Below are positions 34,668 to 43,346 of a DNA stretch of 55,032 nucleotides, piece after piece. This DNA comes from an uncultured bacterium. GTDB lineage: Bacteria > Bacillota_I > Bacilli_A > RF39 > UBA660. Location: positions 1-55,032 of the forward strand of contig CAJMSU010000009.1 in the NCBI GenBank assembly GCA_905216155.1. The letters run 5' to 3'. Positions within the stretch are counted from its first letter, which is position 1. Each line of letters opens with the position of its first letter. The position numbers were made by a program, and so were the translations under genes. The notes beneath the pieces are model-generated. The model did not search any database, was not told where the DNA came from, and saw only the letters and a program-made list of their open reading frames with translations.

Positions 34668-35950
34668 TTTACATGTAATGCTTGAATGTAATATTCATCT
34701 ATTATTTCTTGATTTTCTTCTATCCATTTATTTTTATTCAATAAACTTTTGGCAAAATATAGTCCATTACCTCTACCTTTTCCTTTAGATGAAATTCCTT
34801 TTTTATTTCTATCTAAAAAATTTCCTGATTTTTTGAATGTATTTGATATTACTATATTAGTTTGATTTTTAATTTCATAAATTTCTATCAATATATTTTT
34901 CTTTCTTGTTTCTTTTGCTGCCTCTATTGCATTATCATAATAGATTCCTATTAGCTTGCACAAAGTTTGTGTATCATTTTTATTTAGATGATTTAAAATT
35001 GATTTACTATTAACATTAACATCTATAACTAAATTAAGGTGATTTTTTTGTGCTATTGCAGATTTATAATACATTAACCCTTTTATTCCACCTTTGGGTA
35101 AATTTTTTAATTGATCTATTATTTCATCTTCTATTTCTATATTATCTTTTAACATTTCATCTATTTTTTTCTTTGTATTTTTATCTTTAGTAACGCTTCT
35201 TAATACAGCAAGTTGATTTTTAAATTCATGTCTGTTTAACTGTTCCTTTTCAATCCAATCTTCAAAATTTTGTACGTAAGTGAATAAACTATCATAATTT
35301 GATACTAATTTGTTATAACTATATTTATTTCGCATAAAGATAATTGCTATTAAAAACATCACTATCATTATTATAATATTTGTAACTGAATTTAAATTAA
35401 TTTTAAAATTACCTGTTAAATTATACATTAATGATCCTAACCCTAATATTAACAGTAGGAAAAATATTGCATTTGATATTGTCTTATTAGTTACTATACT
35501 TTCATATAAAGTTTGTAAATTTATTATTACAAACTTTATATTAATTATAAAAATAGTCAATATTATAATTATACAATTTGTGATTATGTATTCTACTCCA
35601 CTTGTATTTATGCTTATGTTACCTAAAAATGTGATATATATTATAGAAAATATTAATTCACTTATAAAAGTTAAAAACATTAAAATCCCTGTAAATATAA
35701 CTGAATTTTCAAAAGTCTCTTTAAAAATAAATTTATATATTATTAAATTTGTCAAAAATATCTTTAATGCATATAGATTGGTATATTTCATATCATGTAT
35801 CATTACTACCACAAAAGTCATTATAAAAATTAACAATATATTTTTTACAGTAAATATTTTTTCATCAGATTTAATTATTTTTTTTATTATATAAAATCCT
35901 AATATTGACATTATTATAGAACAAATAATACTAATTACTTCCTCTAACAC
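34655..35950 (-). CDS. agrC: AgrC-type sensor histidine kinase
   Basis: A 431-residue membrane sensor of the HPK10 group. Residues 1-210 hold about six or seven membrane helices that would bind the autoinducer outside. The H box is RHEFKNQLAVLR, the N box is IYYDNAIEAAKE and the G box is GKGRGNGLYFAK, so the kinase core is complete. It overlaps agrA by up to 20 bases. The GTG at 35950 lacks a good ribosome site, so the true start is uncertain by some codons. Confidence 0.9.
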   Translation of the reverse strand: MLEEVISIICSIIMSILGFYIIKKIIKSDEKIFTVKNILLIFIMTFVVVMIHDMKYTNLYALKIFLTNLIIYKFIFKETFENSVIFTGILMFLTFISELIFSIIYITFLGNISINTSGVEYIITNCIIIILTIFIINIKFVIINLQTLYESIVTNKTISNAIFFLLLILGLGSLMYNLTGNFKINLNSVTNIIIMIVMFLIAIIFMRNKYSYNKLVSNYDSLFTYVQNFEDWIEKEQLNRHEFKNQLAVLRSVTKDKNTKKKIDEMLKDNIEIEDEIIDQLKNLPKGGIKGLMYYKSAIAQKNHLNLVIDVNVNSKSILNHLNKNDTQTLCKLIGIYYDNAIEAAKETRKKNILIEIYEIKNQTNIVISNTFKKSGNFLDRNKKGISSKGKGRGNGLYFAKSLLNKNKWIEENQEIIDEYYIQALHVKTRK

Positions 35951-36662
35951 GCCTCATCAACTCCTTCTTTTTATCTCTTGATATATCTTGTAGTTCTTGT
36001 TTGTTTTTGAATATTATTTTGTTTTCTCTCATAGAATAAAATTCTATTTGTTCTATATTTACTATTATACTTCTGTGACACTTGTAAAATCTTTTATCCA
36101 ATATTTTAGATACACTTTTTATACTACCTGGAATTAGATATGTGTTAGATGTTGTATGTATTTTACAAACTTTACTATCTGGTTCTTTTTCTATATATAC
36201 TATTTTTCTTAATTCTATATTATGTGCCATACCTTTATAGATATATTTTAGAGAAGCTGGCTTTTTGTTATAATTCTTAATACAAACAGAAAGGGCATCA
36301 TTTAATTTTTCTTCATAATTATCTAATTTATTTATAAAGTCAACTAGCATTAATCTTTTTCCTAATGCTTCATACTTGTATTCATTATGTGATGTAATTA
36401 TCATAATCATAGATGACCAATCATCATATTCTTCTCTTATTAATCTAGCAGCATCTAGTCCTGATCCCTTTTTAGTTACTATATCTAAAAGATATACTTT
36501 GAAACCAATATCCCTTTTTGCAATATTTCGGAAATCTTTATTATATTCTGTGAAAAGAATACATTCATAATCAATATCATATTTCATCATGAAGCAATCA
36601 ATTTTCTTTTTGTACTCTTTTTGCAATACTAATTCATCTTCACAAATTATAAAATTTATCAC
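35931..36662 (-). CDS. agrA: AgrA-type LytTR response regulator
   Basis: The N-terminal receiver domain carries the acidic pocket in FIICEDE and the phospho-acceptor in VYLLDIVTKKGSG. A C-terminal LytTR DNA-binding domain contains IVYIEKE, CHRSIIVNIEQIE and KELMRRVRG. It is the expected partner of AgrC. The frame opens at a GTG at 36671 inside the AGGTGAG ribosome site, so the GTG at 36662 is preferred, giving 243 residues. AgrA proteins usually activate agrB-agrD transcription and other targets. Confidence 0.9.
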   Translation of the reverse strand: MINFIICEDELVLQKEYKKKIDCFMMKYDIDYECILFTEYNKDFRNIAKRDIGFKVYLLDIVTKKGSGLDAARLIREEYDDWSSMIMIITSHNEYKYEALGKRLMLVDFINKLDNYEEKLNDALSVCIKNYNKKPASLKYIYKGMAHNIELRKIVYIEKEPDSKVCKIHTTSNTYLIPGSIKSVSKILDKRFYKCHRSIIVNIEQIEFYSMRENKIIFKNKQELQDISRDKKKELMRRVRGSN

Positions 36663-36726
36663 TTCTCTCACCTACTATCCTATAAAGCAAATTTTACCAT
36701 AATTTTCCAATTTTTACATAAAAAAA

Positions 36727-36757
36727 TAAAAGAATATTAATATTTAATACTCTTTTG
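36727..36757 (-). terminator. Terminator of tagO
   Basis: AAAAGA...TCTTTT with an AT-rich inner stem (ATATTAA / TTAATA), followed by a T run on the minus strand. Confidence 0.6.
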
Positions 36758-36769
36758 TATATTGGCATT

Positions 36770-37876
36770 TTACTTTTTTGATTTTTTTCTTTTTCTTTTT
36801 AGTAATGGGATTTTTTCCTCTATTTTTTTTGTCCTTTTTTGTGTGCTTTCAGATATTATACTTGTGTGCAAAACAAACCATAAAACTATTATAAATAATA
36901 TTATATATACTATTCTACCTAATATTGGATCTTTTATTGTATATAGAATTGACGCTAATGCGAATAAGATATTTATACCATATATTATTAATACTGTATT
37001 TCTTTGTGAAAAATTCATTCCAAGTAGTTGATGATGAAGATGTTCTTTGTCTGCTTTAAATGGTGGCTCTTTCTTTAATAATCTTCTTATTATAGCAAAT
37101 AATGTATCTAAAATTGGGATTCCTAGAATCATTACTGGTACAAAGAACGATGTAAGAGCAGCACCTTTAAATTCTAATAATGTAATTACTGCGATTATAA
37201 ATCCTAAAAATGTGGCACAGTCACCAGCAAAGATTTTTGCTGGATAAAAGTTGTGTAATAGAAAACCTAGTGTTGATCCTAACATTATAAATGTTAAGAT
37301 CATAACTAAACTACCTGCTCTTCCTTGATAAAATCCTATAATACCTATTGTTATAAAGAAAATGCTACAGATTCCTCCACTTAATCCATCTAGACCATCA
37401 ATTAAATTTATGATATTGGTACAGGCTACTATAAAAAGTATAGATATTATTGGGGTGAGGATACCAAAATCTATAGAAAAGCCTAATGCAGTTACGTTAT
37501 TTAGAGTAATTTGACCATAAAATACTATAATACAAGCTGCTACTATATGACCTATTAATTTTTGATATGCTCTTATTGGTTTTATATCATCTGCTATTCC
37601 TGTTAATACTACAATAAAACTTCCAATTAAAATTGAATTCATTCTAATACTTTGTTCTCCAAATAACATATAGCCAAACAAGAATGCTAAAAATATTCCT
37701 ACTCCACCTAGCTTTGGAGTTGTTTTTTTATGAATGTGTCTTTTTCCCTCTTTTTTACTTGGTACATCTAATGCTCCTACGTGATAGGCTATCTTTTTCA
37801 TCATAGGCATTATTATTGCACTGAATAAAAATGTTACTAATACTATTTTACTAGCATCTAAAATTTGTTCTTTCAT
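36770..37876 (-). CDS. tagO: Undecaprenyl-phosphate N-acetylglucosaminyl 1-phosphate transferase (TagO/WecA type)
   Basis: An MraY/WecA-family membrane enzyme that loads a sugar-1-phosphate onto undecaprenyl phosphate, starting teichoic-acid or polysaccharide synthesis. It has about ten or eleven membrane helices. Motifs are GIADDIKPI, NIINLIDGLDGLSGG, AGDCATFLGF and the C-terminal KEHLHHQLLG, all conserved. I use the ATG at 37876, spaced eight bases from AGGAAG; the GTG at 37885 is in the ribosome site. The result is 368 residues. The sugar specificity is inferred. Confidence 0.9.
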   Translation of the reverse strand: MKEQILDASKIVLVTFLFSAIIMPMMKKIAYHVGALDVPSKKEGKRHIHKKTTPKLGGVGIFLAFLFGYMLFGEQSIRMNSILIGSFIVVLTGIADDIKPIRAYQKLIGHIVAACIIVFYGQITLNNVTALGFSIDFGILTPIISILFIVACTNIINLIDGLDGLSGGICSIFFITIGIIGFYQGRAGSLVMILTFIMLGSTLGFLLHNFYPAKIFAGDCATFLGFIIAVITLLEFKGAALTSFFVPVMILGIPILDTLFAIIRRLLKKEPPFKADKEHLHHQLLGMNFSQRNTVLIIYGINILFALASILYTIKDPILGRIVYIILFIIVLWFVLHTSIISESTQKRTKKIEEKIPLLKRKRKKSKK

Positions 37877-37931
37877 CTTATTCACTTCCTATAAAAATTA
37901 TAACAGATTTTACTTTTTTGGCAAAGAAAAA

Positions 37932-37946
37932 ACCAATATTATTGGT
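37932..37946 (-). terminator. Terminator of mreB
   Basis: ACCAAT-ATT-ATTGGT followed by TTTTTTCTTT on the minus strand, overlapping the stop codon. Confidence 0.75.
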
Positions 37947-38934
37947 CTTCTTCTAATAATTTAATATTATCAAGTAATACTCCTGTACCTTCTACTACAC
38001 ATGTTAGAGGTGATGTTGCGATTAAAACAGGGATATTTAATTCTTTTTCTAATAATTCTTGTAATCCCTTAAGCATCGCTCCTCCTCCTGTTAGTACTAC
38101 ACCTTTTTCTACTATATCTCCAGATAGTTCTGGTGGTGTTTGTTCTAATACATTTGTAGTTGCTTTAACAATTTTATATATACTTTCGTGTAATGCTTCT
38201 TCTGTTTCATCTTGGGTAATTTCTATTGTATGTGGAAGTCCTGTGATTAAATTTCTTCCTCTTACCTCTAGCTTTTCTTTTTTATCTGGTTTGTTTACAT
38301 TTGCAAAATTAATTTTAATGTCTTCAGCTGTTCTTTCACCTATTAATAACTTATACTTTTCTTTAATATATTTAATAATATCCTGATCAAAAACGTTACC
38401 AGCAATTCTTACGGATGTTGATGTTACTATATCATTTAAAGATAGAATTGCTATATCTGTTGTACCTCCACCAATATCTATTACCATATTAGCAGCTGGT
38501 TTTGATATATCCATTCCTGCTCCTATAGCTGCTACTTTTGGTTCTTCTTCTATATATACCTTTCTTCCTCCAGTTCTTTCTGCAGCTTCTTTTATAGCAT
38601 TTTTTTCTACTGGTGTTATATTAGTTGGACAACATATTAAAATTCTAGGTCTAGAAAACATACTTTTTGCTTTTATTTTTTTTATAAATGTATTAAGCAT
38701 AATTTCTGTTATTTCAAAGTCAGCAATTACTCCATCTTTCATTGGTTTTATTGCTCTTACTTTTCCTGGTGTTCTTCCTAACATCTCATTTGCTTCTGTT
38801 CCTACGGCAATTACTTTTTTAGAGTCTGTGTCGATAGCAACAATACTTGGTTCATTTAATACAATTCCTTGACCTTTTATATATATTAAAACATTTGCTG
38901 TTCCTAAATCTATTCCAATATCTTTTGCTAGCAT
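37939..38934 (-). CDS. mreB: Rod-shape actin homologue MreB/Mbl
   Basis: A bacterial actin that guides sidewall peptidoglycan synthesis. Phosphate-binding loop IGIDLGTANVLIYI lies at the start, MVIDIGGGTTDIAILS in the middle, and VVLTGGGAMLKGLQELL near the end. An AAAGGAAG site favours the ATG at 38934 (MLAKDIGID) over the ATG two codons upstream, giving 331 residues. Position beside a SpoIIQ-like gene matches mbl in B. subtilis, so it could be the Mbl paralogue. Confidence 0.94.
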   Translation of the reverse strand: MLAKDIGIDLGTANVLIYIKGQGIVLNEPSIVAIDTDSKKVIAVGTEANEMLGRTPGKVRAIKPMKDGVIADFEITEIMLNTFIKKIKAKSMFSRPRILICCPTNITPVEKNAIKEAAERTGGRKVYIEEEPKVAAIGAGMDISKPAANMVIDIGGGTTDIAILSLNDIVTSTSVRIAGNVFDQDIIKYIKEKYKLLIGERTAEDIKINFANVNKPDKKEKLEVRGRNLITGLPHTIEITQDETEEALHESIYKIVKATTNVLEQTPPELSGDIVEKGVVLTGGGAMLKGLQELLEKELNIPVLIATSPLTCVVEGTGVLLDNIKLLEEDQ

Positions 38935-39022
38935 ATACATCTTCCTTTCTGTCCACTAATATTTTACCATATTTTTTTAAATTTATAATATAATATATTA
39001 ACTTTTATTTATTTTATGAAAA

Positions 39023-39042
39023 AAAGAGTATAATTACTCTTT
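39023..39042 (-). terminator. Terminator of the spoIIQ-like gene
   Basis: AAAGAGTA / TACTCTTT with a 4-base loop, then TTTTTTT on the minus strand, overlapping the stop codon. Confidence 0.75.
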
Positions 39043-39672
39043 AGTTTTATCATTTTGAAGTTCTTTATCAAGATAAAGTGTTGGATCTACTACTTGTCCA
39101 TTTACATAAAATTCAAAGTGTAGATGATTTCCTATTTCTTTATCTAATTCATTTGTGCCACTTTTTCCTAATACTTGTCCTTGAGTTACTGTATCACCTT
39201 TTTTTACTGATACTTCTTTTAGGCTTTGATAAATACTTACATAATTATTATCATGTTTTACTTCTACTATTTTTCCTAGAGTTTCATCTTCTTTAACATC
39301 TGTTACTGTTCCATCTAATACAGATATTACATCAAATTCATTTTCACTTACAAAGTCAATTCCTGAATTTTGCATATAAGTATTATCATGATATACAATT
39401 GATTTTTCTTGATTTTCTTTTGTTGCTTTATAGTCATAAAAGTATTTGCCTATTGTTACTGATTGATCTGTATATGGATTAATTACTTTAGTAGTAGTGT
39501 TAATAACGGCTACATCATTGTCTAAGATTATATTAGATACATAATCTATATTTTCTTTATTCCCTTTTTTATTTAAACTGGTACCAACAAGTCCTGCTGT
39601 TAGAGTAACTGCTACTATACCTATCATAATTAAACTTGGCACTACAAATGGTTTTAATTTTCTTCTTTTCAT
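39034..39672 (-). CDS. spoIIQ: SpoIIQ-like LytM/M23 protein with degenerate zinc site
   Basis: A 212-residue protein with an N-terminal membrane anchor (about 9-31) and an outer LytM domain. The HxH motif is present (GNHLHFEFY), but the first ligand is replaced: where active enzymes have HxxxD it reads QNSGID. B. subtilis SpoIIQ, which joins mother cell and forespore during engulfment, has lost the same histidine. The neighbourhood (mreB/mbl, ywzB, murA further on) also fits spoIIQ. AGGTG supports the ATG at 39672. A general non-catalytic LytM protein remains possible. Confidence 0.7.
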   Translation of the reverse strand: MKRRKLKPFVVPSLIMIGIVAVTLTAGLVGTSLNKKGNKENIDYVSNIILDNDVAVINTTTKVINPYTDQSVTIGKYFYDYKATKENQEKSIVYHDNTYMQNSGIDFVSENEFDVISVLDGTVTDVKEDETLGKIVEVKHDNNYVSIYQSLKEVSVKKGDTVTQGQVLGKSGTNELDKEIGNHLHFEFYVNGQVVDPTLYLDKELQNDKTKE

Positions 39673-39723
39673 TTTATTCACCTCATTATAAGTTTTAACC
39701 AAAAAAAAAGAATTATACTTTTT

Positions 39724-39921
39724 TTAAAAAATTTTTGAGGCTGTAAATAGATCCATTATAAAGTTGGTTACTAAATATATCATACTAATTCCTAGTAAAA
39801 AGTAAAATAATCTAGCTTGATAAATTTTATTCTTTTTAAAAATTTTATTTATATTTACTGAATCCATTGACCATATTACTACGATGGTTACAAATATATA
39901 TAATAATAATTTGCCTATCAT
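39724..39921 (-). CDS. ywzB: DUF1146 small membrane protein (YwzB-like)
   Basis: A 65-residue protein with two membrane helices (1-20 and 42-60), joined by a basic loop with the conserved NINKIFKKNKIYQARLFYFLLG-type segment. It matches the DUF1146/YwzB family, whose function is unknown. The start ATG overlaps the rpiB stop (TAATG), so translation is probably coupled. In B. subtilis ywzB also lies upstream of murAA-spoIID-spoIIQ. Confidence 0.75.
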   Translation of the reverse strand: MIGKLLLYIFVTIVVIWSMDSVNINKIFKKNKIYQARLFYFLLGISMIYLVTNFIMDLFTASKIF

Positions 39922-40364
39922 TATCTTTCTTCCTCATACTTTAATATTTTATCTATTCTTCTTTGATGTTTTTCTAAATTTGAAAATGGTGTTGTTATAA
40001 ATGTTTCTACAATATCTAGTGCATCTTGTTTGCTTGTTTTTTCTCCGAATGAAACAACATTTGAATCGTTATCAATTCTTGTTACTTGTGCTTCTTCTTT
40101 ATTTGATACTTTAGCACATCTTACTCCTTTTACTTTGTTACAAGCTATACTTATCCCAATTCCTGATCCACAGATAGCAACACCATAATCTACTTCTTTT
40201 TTTACTACTTTTTCTCCTAGAATAAAAGCATAATCTGGATAATCAACAGATTCTTCACTATCAGTACCATAATCTATTACTTTATATCCTTTTTCTTCTA
40301 GTTTGTTTTTTAAAAATTTTTTTAATTTATAACCTCTATGATCATTTGCAATTCCTATTTTCAT
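39921..40364 (-). CDS. rpiB: Ribose 5-phosphate isomerase B
   Basis: Interconverts ribose 5-phosphate and ribulose 5-phosphate in the pentose phosphate pathway. A 147-residue LacA/RpiB protein. The start KIGIANDHRGYKLKKFL contains the substrate-binding Asp-His, and GVAICGSGIGISIACNKVKGV carries the catalytic cysteine and anion-binding loop. AGGAG precedes the ATG. Confidence 0.95.
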   Translation of the reverse strand: MKIGIANDHRGYKLKKFLKNKLEEKGYKVIDYGTDSEESVDYPDYAFILGEKVVKKEVDYGVAICGSGIGISIACNKVKGVRCAKVSNKEEAQVTRIDNDSNVVSFGEKTSKQDALDIVETFITTPFSNLEKHQRRIDKILKYEEER

Positions 40365-40374
40365 ATTTATTCTC

Positions 40375-41241
40375 CTATCTATTTTGTATTTTTATTAATT
40401 TTGCGTGTAATACGACTTTTTCACTACTATTATAACATGTTGATAGTGTTAATATTCTATCATTTGTTGTTACATTAGTATTAAAATTGTATTTACTTCT
40501 TTCTTTTATTGTATTAATAAATTTTTGATATGATTCATCAGATGCAAAACTGCTTGTTAAGTAATATGTTTCTGTTTTTATTTTATAAACAGAAAATATT
40601 TGCCATAGCATATTTTTCTTTGGTGTTGATAGATATACTACATAATTATCTGTTTTATTATACCAATCACTTTTAAAAACATTTTTTAGTGAACCAAACA
40701 TTGTTGTATCATATCTACCGTGAGCATATATAATACTATTTTCTTGAAGATTATCTAAGTTATTACGATAATCTAAAAATACCCAACCTGCATCATTTTT
40801 TGTTTTATTATATGAGTGATGTAGATAATATTCATTATCATTTGTTTGTACTACGGGATAATTGATATTAGTACCATTTACTTTTAGAAAAGCTACTGTA
40901 TCACTATTTTTTTCTAATAATTCTTTAAAATCAACACTTACTAATGGTAGTTTTATGTAGTTCCAATAATCATTATCTTTATTATCTTGTTGGTTTATTA
41001 ATTCTTCATTACTATTAGTTTGTTCTACTTTTACTTTGTCTTTTATTTCTTTTAGTTGTTTATTAGTTGATTTATTATCTTTATCCCAATCATTTATTTG
41101 ATATAGAGCTATTATTACTACGATAATATTAATTGTTATAATTACTAGCCAGGCCCATAATTTAAGACGTTTTTTCTTTTTATATCTATCCATTCTATAG
41201 CCTGTTTTTCTAGTTGATGTTTTATTTAGATTTTTTTTCAT
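40375..41241 (-). CDS. Class B-type sortase
   Basis: A cell-surface transpeptidase that anchors proteins bearing a sorting signal to the wall. It has an N-terminal basic region and membrane helix (about 27-48). The catalytic His lies in IIYAHGRYDTTMFGSL and the catalytic Cys in TLSTCYNSSEKVVLHAKL. The usual active-site arginine position appears to hold Lys (EKVVLH). I choose the ATG at 41241 after AAGGGA rather than the one at 41256, giving 288 residues. The neighbouring surface protein carries a matching C-terminal sorting signal. Confidence 0.85.
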   Translation of the reverse strand: MKKNLNKTSTRKTGYRMDRYKKKKRLKLWAWLVIITINIIVVIIALYQINDWDKDNKSTNKQLKEIKDKVKVEQTNSNEELINQQDNKDNDYWNYIKLPLVSVDFKELLEKNSDTVAFLKVNGTNINYPVVQTNDNEYYLHHSYNKTKNDAGWVFLDYRNNLDNLQENSIIYAHGRYDTTMFGSLKNVFKSDWYNKTDNYVVYLSTPKKNMLWQIFSVYKIKTETYYLTSSFASDESYQKFINTIKERSKYNFNTNVTTNDRILTLSTCYNSSEKVVLHAKLIKIQNR

Positions 41242-41264
41242 ATTATCCCTTCTCATATAATAAA

Positions 41265-41288
41265 AAGATGATATTTATATATCATCTT
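41265..41288 (-). terminator. Terminator of the surface-protein gene
   Basis: AAGATGATAT / ATATCATCTT followed by TTTTTATTA on the minus strand. Confidence 0.7.
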
Positions 41289-41311
41289 GATTATATCATT
41301 TTTTTATAGTT

Positions 41312-42169
41312 CTATCTAGTAGCAACTTTTTTTACTGAATAACCTAATGTTGCGCAACCAATTAATGAAATTAAGGTATAAATTAATACATTATCAGAAG
41401 TATTAGGATTTTTACTTATTGTTGTATCTTTTGCTGATTCTTGTTGATTATTATTTTCATTTTTATTGTTATTATCTTCATCTTCTAATAAGTCAGTATA
41501 TCCATCACCTGTTGGCGTATTAGCTTTTACTGTATAGAATTGGAATTGTCCATTTGAATCAACCATAACTGCACCTTTAAATGCATCATCATCAATTTCT
41601 ACATCTACGTTATTTGCTTCAATTTCTTCGGCTGATATTCCATCAATCCATAATGTTGGTAATAACTTACTTTCTGTTGTGTTTACAATTGTTGCATTTT
41701 TAGCATCAATATGTGGGTATTCAACTACATTAGTTCCTTTACCCATTTCGATTCCACCAAAACCATTTCCAGATACATCGATTGTTCCAACTAATGTTAC
41801 TTTTGAACCATTAACATTAAGTGCTGCATTACCTCCTGTTAATTTAACATTTTTAATTGTAACATTTGAACGATATGCATGTAATACATAGATTCCAGCC
41901 CATGTTGTATTATCATTTGTTCCTTTGAATGTACCTACATATTTTATTTGGTTTCCTGATCCATCAATTGTTACATCTCTTGTAATATTGATTTTTTGTG
42001 TTGTTTCTATATCACTTCCTAAAACAATAGTATCAATAGTAGAATCATTCAATGCACTTAGTAGTGTAGCCTCATCTGTTACTGTTTCACTTTTGGCATT
42101 AACATTAATATATGGCATTAATGCAAATAGTGAAAATAAAAATACTACCTTTAATAAATTCTTTTTCAT
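41312..42169 (-). CDS. Sortase-anchored surface protein with beta-helix-like repeats
   Basis: A 285-residue secreted protein. The signal peptide covers about 1-25 (cleavage near NVNA). The middle region alternates short strands and Asn/Gly turns (DVTIDGSGNQI, NVTIKNVKLTGGNAAL, SKVTLVGTIDVSGNGFGGI), the pattern of right-handed beta helices. A Glu/Asn-rich linker leads to the sorting signal NPNTSDN, a hydrophobic helix and the basic end KKVATR. It is presumably anchored by the adjacent sortase. Ligand or enzymatic role unknown. Confidence 0.75.
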   Translation of the reverse strand: MKKNLLKVVFLFSLFALMPYINVNAKSETVTDEATLLSALNDSTIDTIVLGSDIETTQKINITRDVTIDGSGNQIKYVGTFKGTNDNTTWAGIYVLHAYRSNVTIKNVKLTGGNAALNVNGSKVTLVGTIDVSGNGFGGIEMGKGTNVVEYPHIDAKNATIVNTTESKLLPTLWIDGISAEEIEANNVDVEIDDDAFKGAVMVDSNGQFQFYTVKANTPTGDGYTDLLEDEDNNNKNENNNQQESAKDTTISKNPNTSDNVLIYTLISLIGCATLGYSVKKVATR

Positions 42170-42271
42170 AACGCTATTCTCCTTTCTGATTTTATTATAA
42201 TATTTAATACTTTTATTGACAATTATTTACTTATATTTTCTTTATAAAAGTGTAAAGTAATAGACAAAAAA

Positions 42272-42289
42272 ACTGCATTACTATGCAGC
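42272..42289 (-). terminator. Terminator of rpmE
   Basis: CTGCAT / ATGCAG with a 4-base loop followed by seven T on the minus strand. Confidence 0.85.
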
Positions 42290-42496
42290 TTATTTTTGAT
42301 CAAATCCATATTTTTTGTTGAACTTATCAACACGACCAGCACGAGATGCTCTACTTTGTTTTCCAGTATAGAATGGATGACATTTAGAACAAACTTCAAC
42401 ACTGATTGAATCTTTTGTTGATTTACAAGTAAATGTTTCACCACATGCACAAGTTACTGTACAATCTTTAATTTCTGGATGAATTCCTTTTTTCAT
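42290..42496 (-). CDS. rpmE: 50S ribosomal protein L31
   Basis: A 68-residue ribosomal protein starting MKKGIHPEI. It keeps the zinc-binding cysteines (CTVTCACGETF and VCSKCHPFYTG), so it is the zinc-dependent C+ form. The C-terminal RVDKFNKKYGF is characteristic. AAGGAGAG precedes the ATG, and a small hairpin lies directly upstream. An overlapping frame on the same strand (42223-42450) is an artefact. Confidence 0.96.
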   Translation of the reverse strand: MKKGIHPEIKDCTVTCACGETFTCKSTKDSISVEVCSKCHPFYTGKQSRASRAGRVDKFNKKYGFDQK

Positions 42497-42514
42497 ATTA
42501 TCTCTCCTTCCGCC

Positions 42515-42531
42515 ATGACAACATTTGTCAT
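42515..42531 (-). promoter_or_regulatory. Hairpin in the rpmE leader
   Basis: ATGACAA-ATG-TTGTCAT forms a 7-base stem ending about 18 bases before the rpmE start, next to the GGAAGGAG ribosome site. Leaders of ribosomal protein L31 with autoregulatory hairpins are known in Firmicutes; this may be one. Confidence 0.4.
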
Positions 42532-42565
42532 AGTAATTAAATGCGTTATTAGTATAACAATAAAT

Positions 42566-43300
42566 TTACACTTTTTCAAGTTTTTTTGTTATTTTTGCAA
42601 TTATTTCATTAGAAATTTCTTTATATCCTGTTCTATTTGGATAAATACTTTTAGGATTAGATAATAATGATTTATTATTTTCAAATATATTTTTTGTATC
42701 AATATAGATTATTTCTTTGTTTACTTGTTGTTTTTCATTTAATTTGTTAATAGCTAATTTTAAATAATAATTATTAATATTTTCTGTATAATATCCTATT
42801 ACATATATCTTATGAGGATAATATTTTCTTATTTCTTTTATTAATTCATTAAACTCTTTATATACATCATTTACTATATTATTTATTTTTTCATCTGTTA
42901 AATTATCTTCTATATTTACTCTATATATTAAATCATTAATTCCTATTGACATGGTTAGAATAGATGTTTCTCTTAATGTTTGTTTTATATTTATTTCATC
43001 ATTTTTTATCCTTATTTTTTTATTTGTTATTATGTCGGCAGTTAATTTAGATATTGAAATATTTTCTTTAGAAAATGACTTAGTATAAAAGTTTAGTTTA
43101 TCTTCTTCTTTTAGATAATCTCTTATATAATCACTATAGCCATAGTTTATTTCGCCATAACTATTTTTTCCAAGAGCAAAACCATCTCCTATAGATGTAT
43201 AATTAATATTATTTTTGTTTGTTAAGTTAAAAATTATAAATATGGATATAATTACTAATAACAATATTATTAATTTTATATGTTTTTTTATAAATTTCAT
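42566..43300 (-). CDS. SGNH/GDSL-like exported protein, probably catalytically altered
   Basis: A 244-residue protein with an N-terminal membrane anchor (about 9-27). The SGNH-hydrolase fold is suggested by ILTMSIGINDLIYRV (block III, GxND) and the C-terminal PNRTGYKEISNEII. However, block I reads IGDGFALG instead of GDS, so the nucleophilic Ser is missing. The C-terminal position usually held by Asp-x-x-His reads KSIYPN. Either the residues are used differently or it is a pseudoenzyme. It follows murA in the same direction, but a terminator lies between. Confidence 0.6.
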   Translation of the reverse strand: MKFIKKHIKLIILLLVIISIFIIFNLTNKNNINYTSIGDGFALGKNSYGEINYGYSDYIRDYLKEEDKLNFYTKSFSKENISISKLTADIITNKKIRIKNDEINIKQTLRETSILTMSIGINDLIYRVNIEDNLTDEKINNIVNDVYKEFNELIKEIRKYYPHKIYVIGYYTENINNYYLKLAINKLNEKQQVNKEIIYIDTKNIFENNKSLLSNPKSIYPNRTGYKEISNEIIAKITKKLEKV

Positions 43301-43315
43301 AATGCCTCCATAAAA

Positions 43316-43346
43316 AAAGAAATATACTAATTAATTATATTTCTTT
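43316..43346 (-). terminator. Terminator of murA
   Basis: AAAGAAATATA pairs with TATATTTCTTT over a 9-base loop, followed by a T run on the minus strand and overlapping the stop codon. Confidence 0.75.

Noticed and set aside
42223..42450. 75-residue frame overlapping rpmE on the same strand
   Set aside because: It is an out-of-frame shadow of L31, which has a perfect family match and ribosome site.
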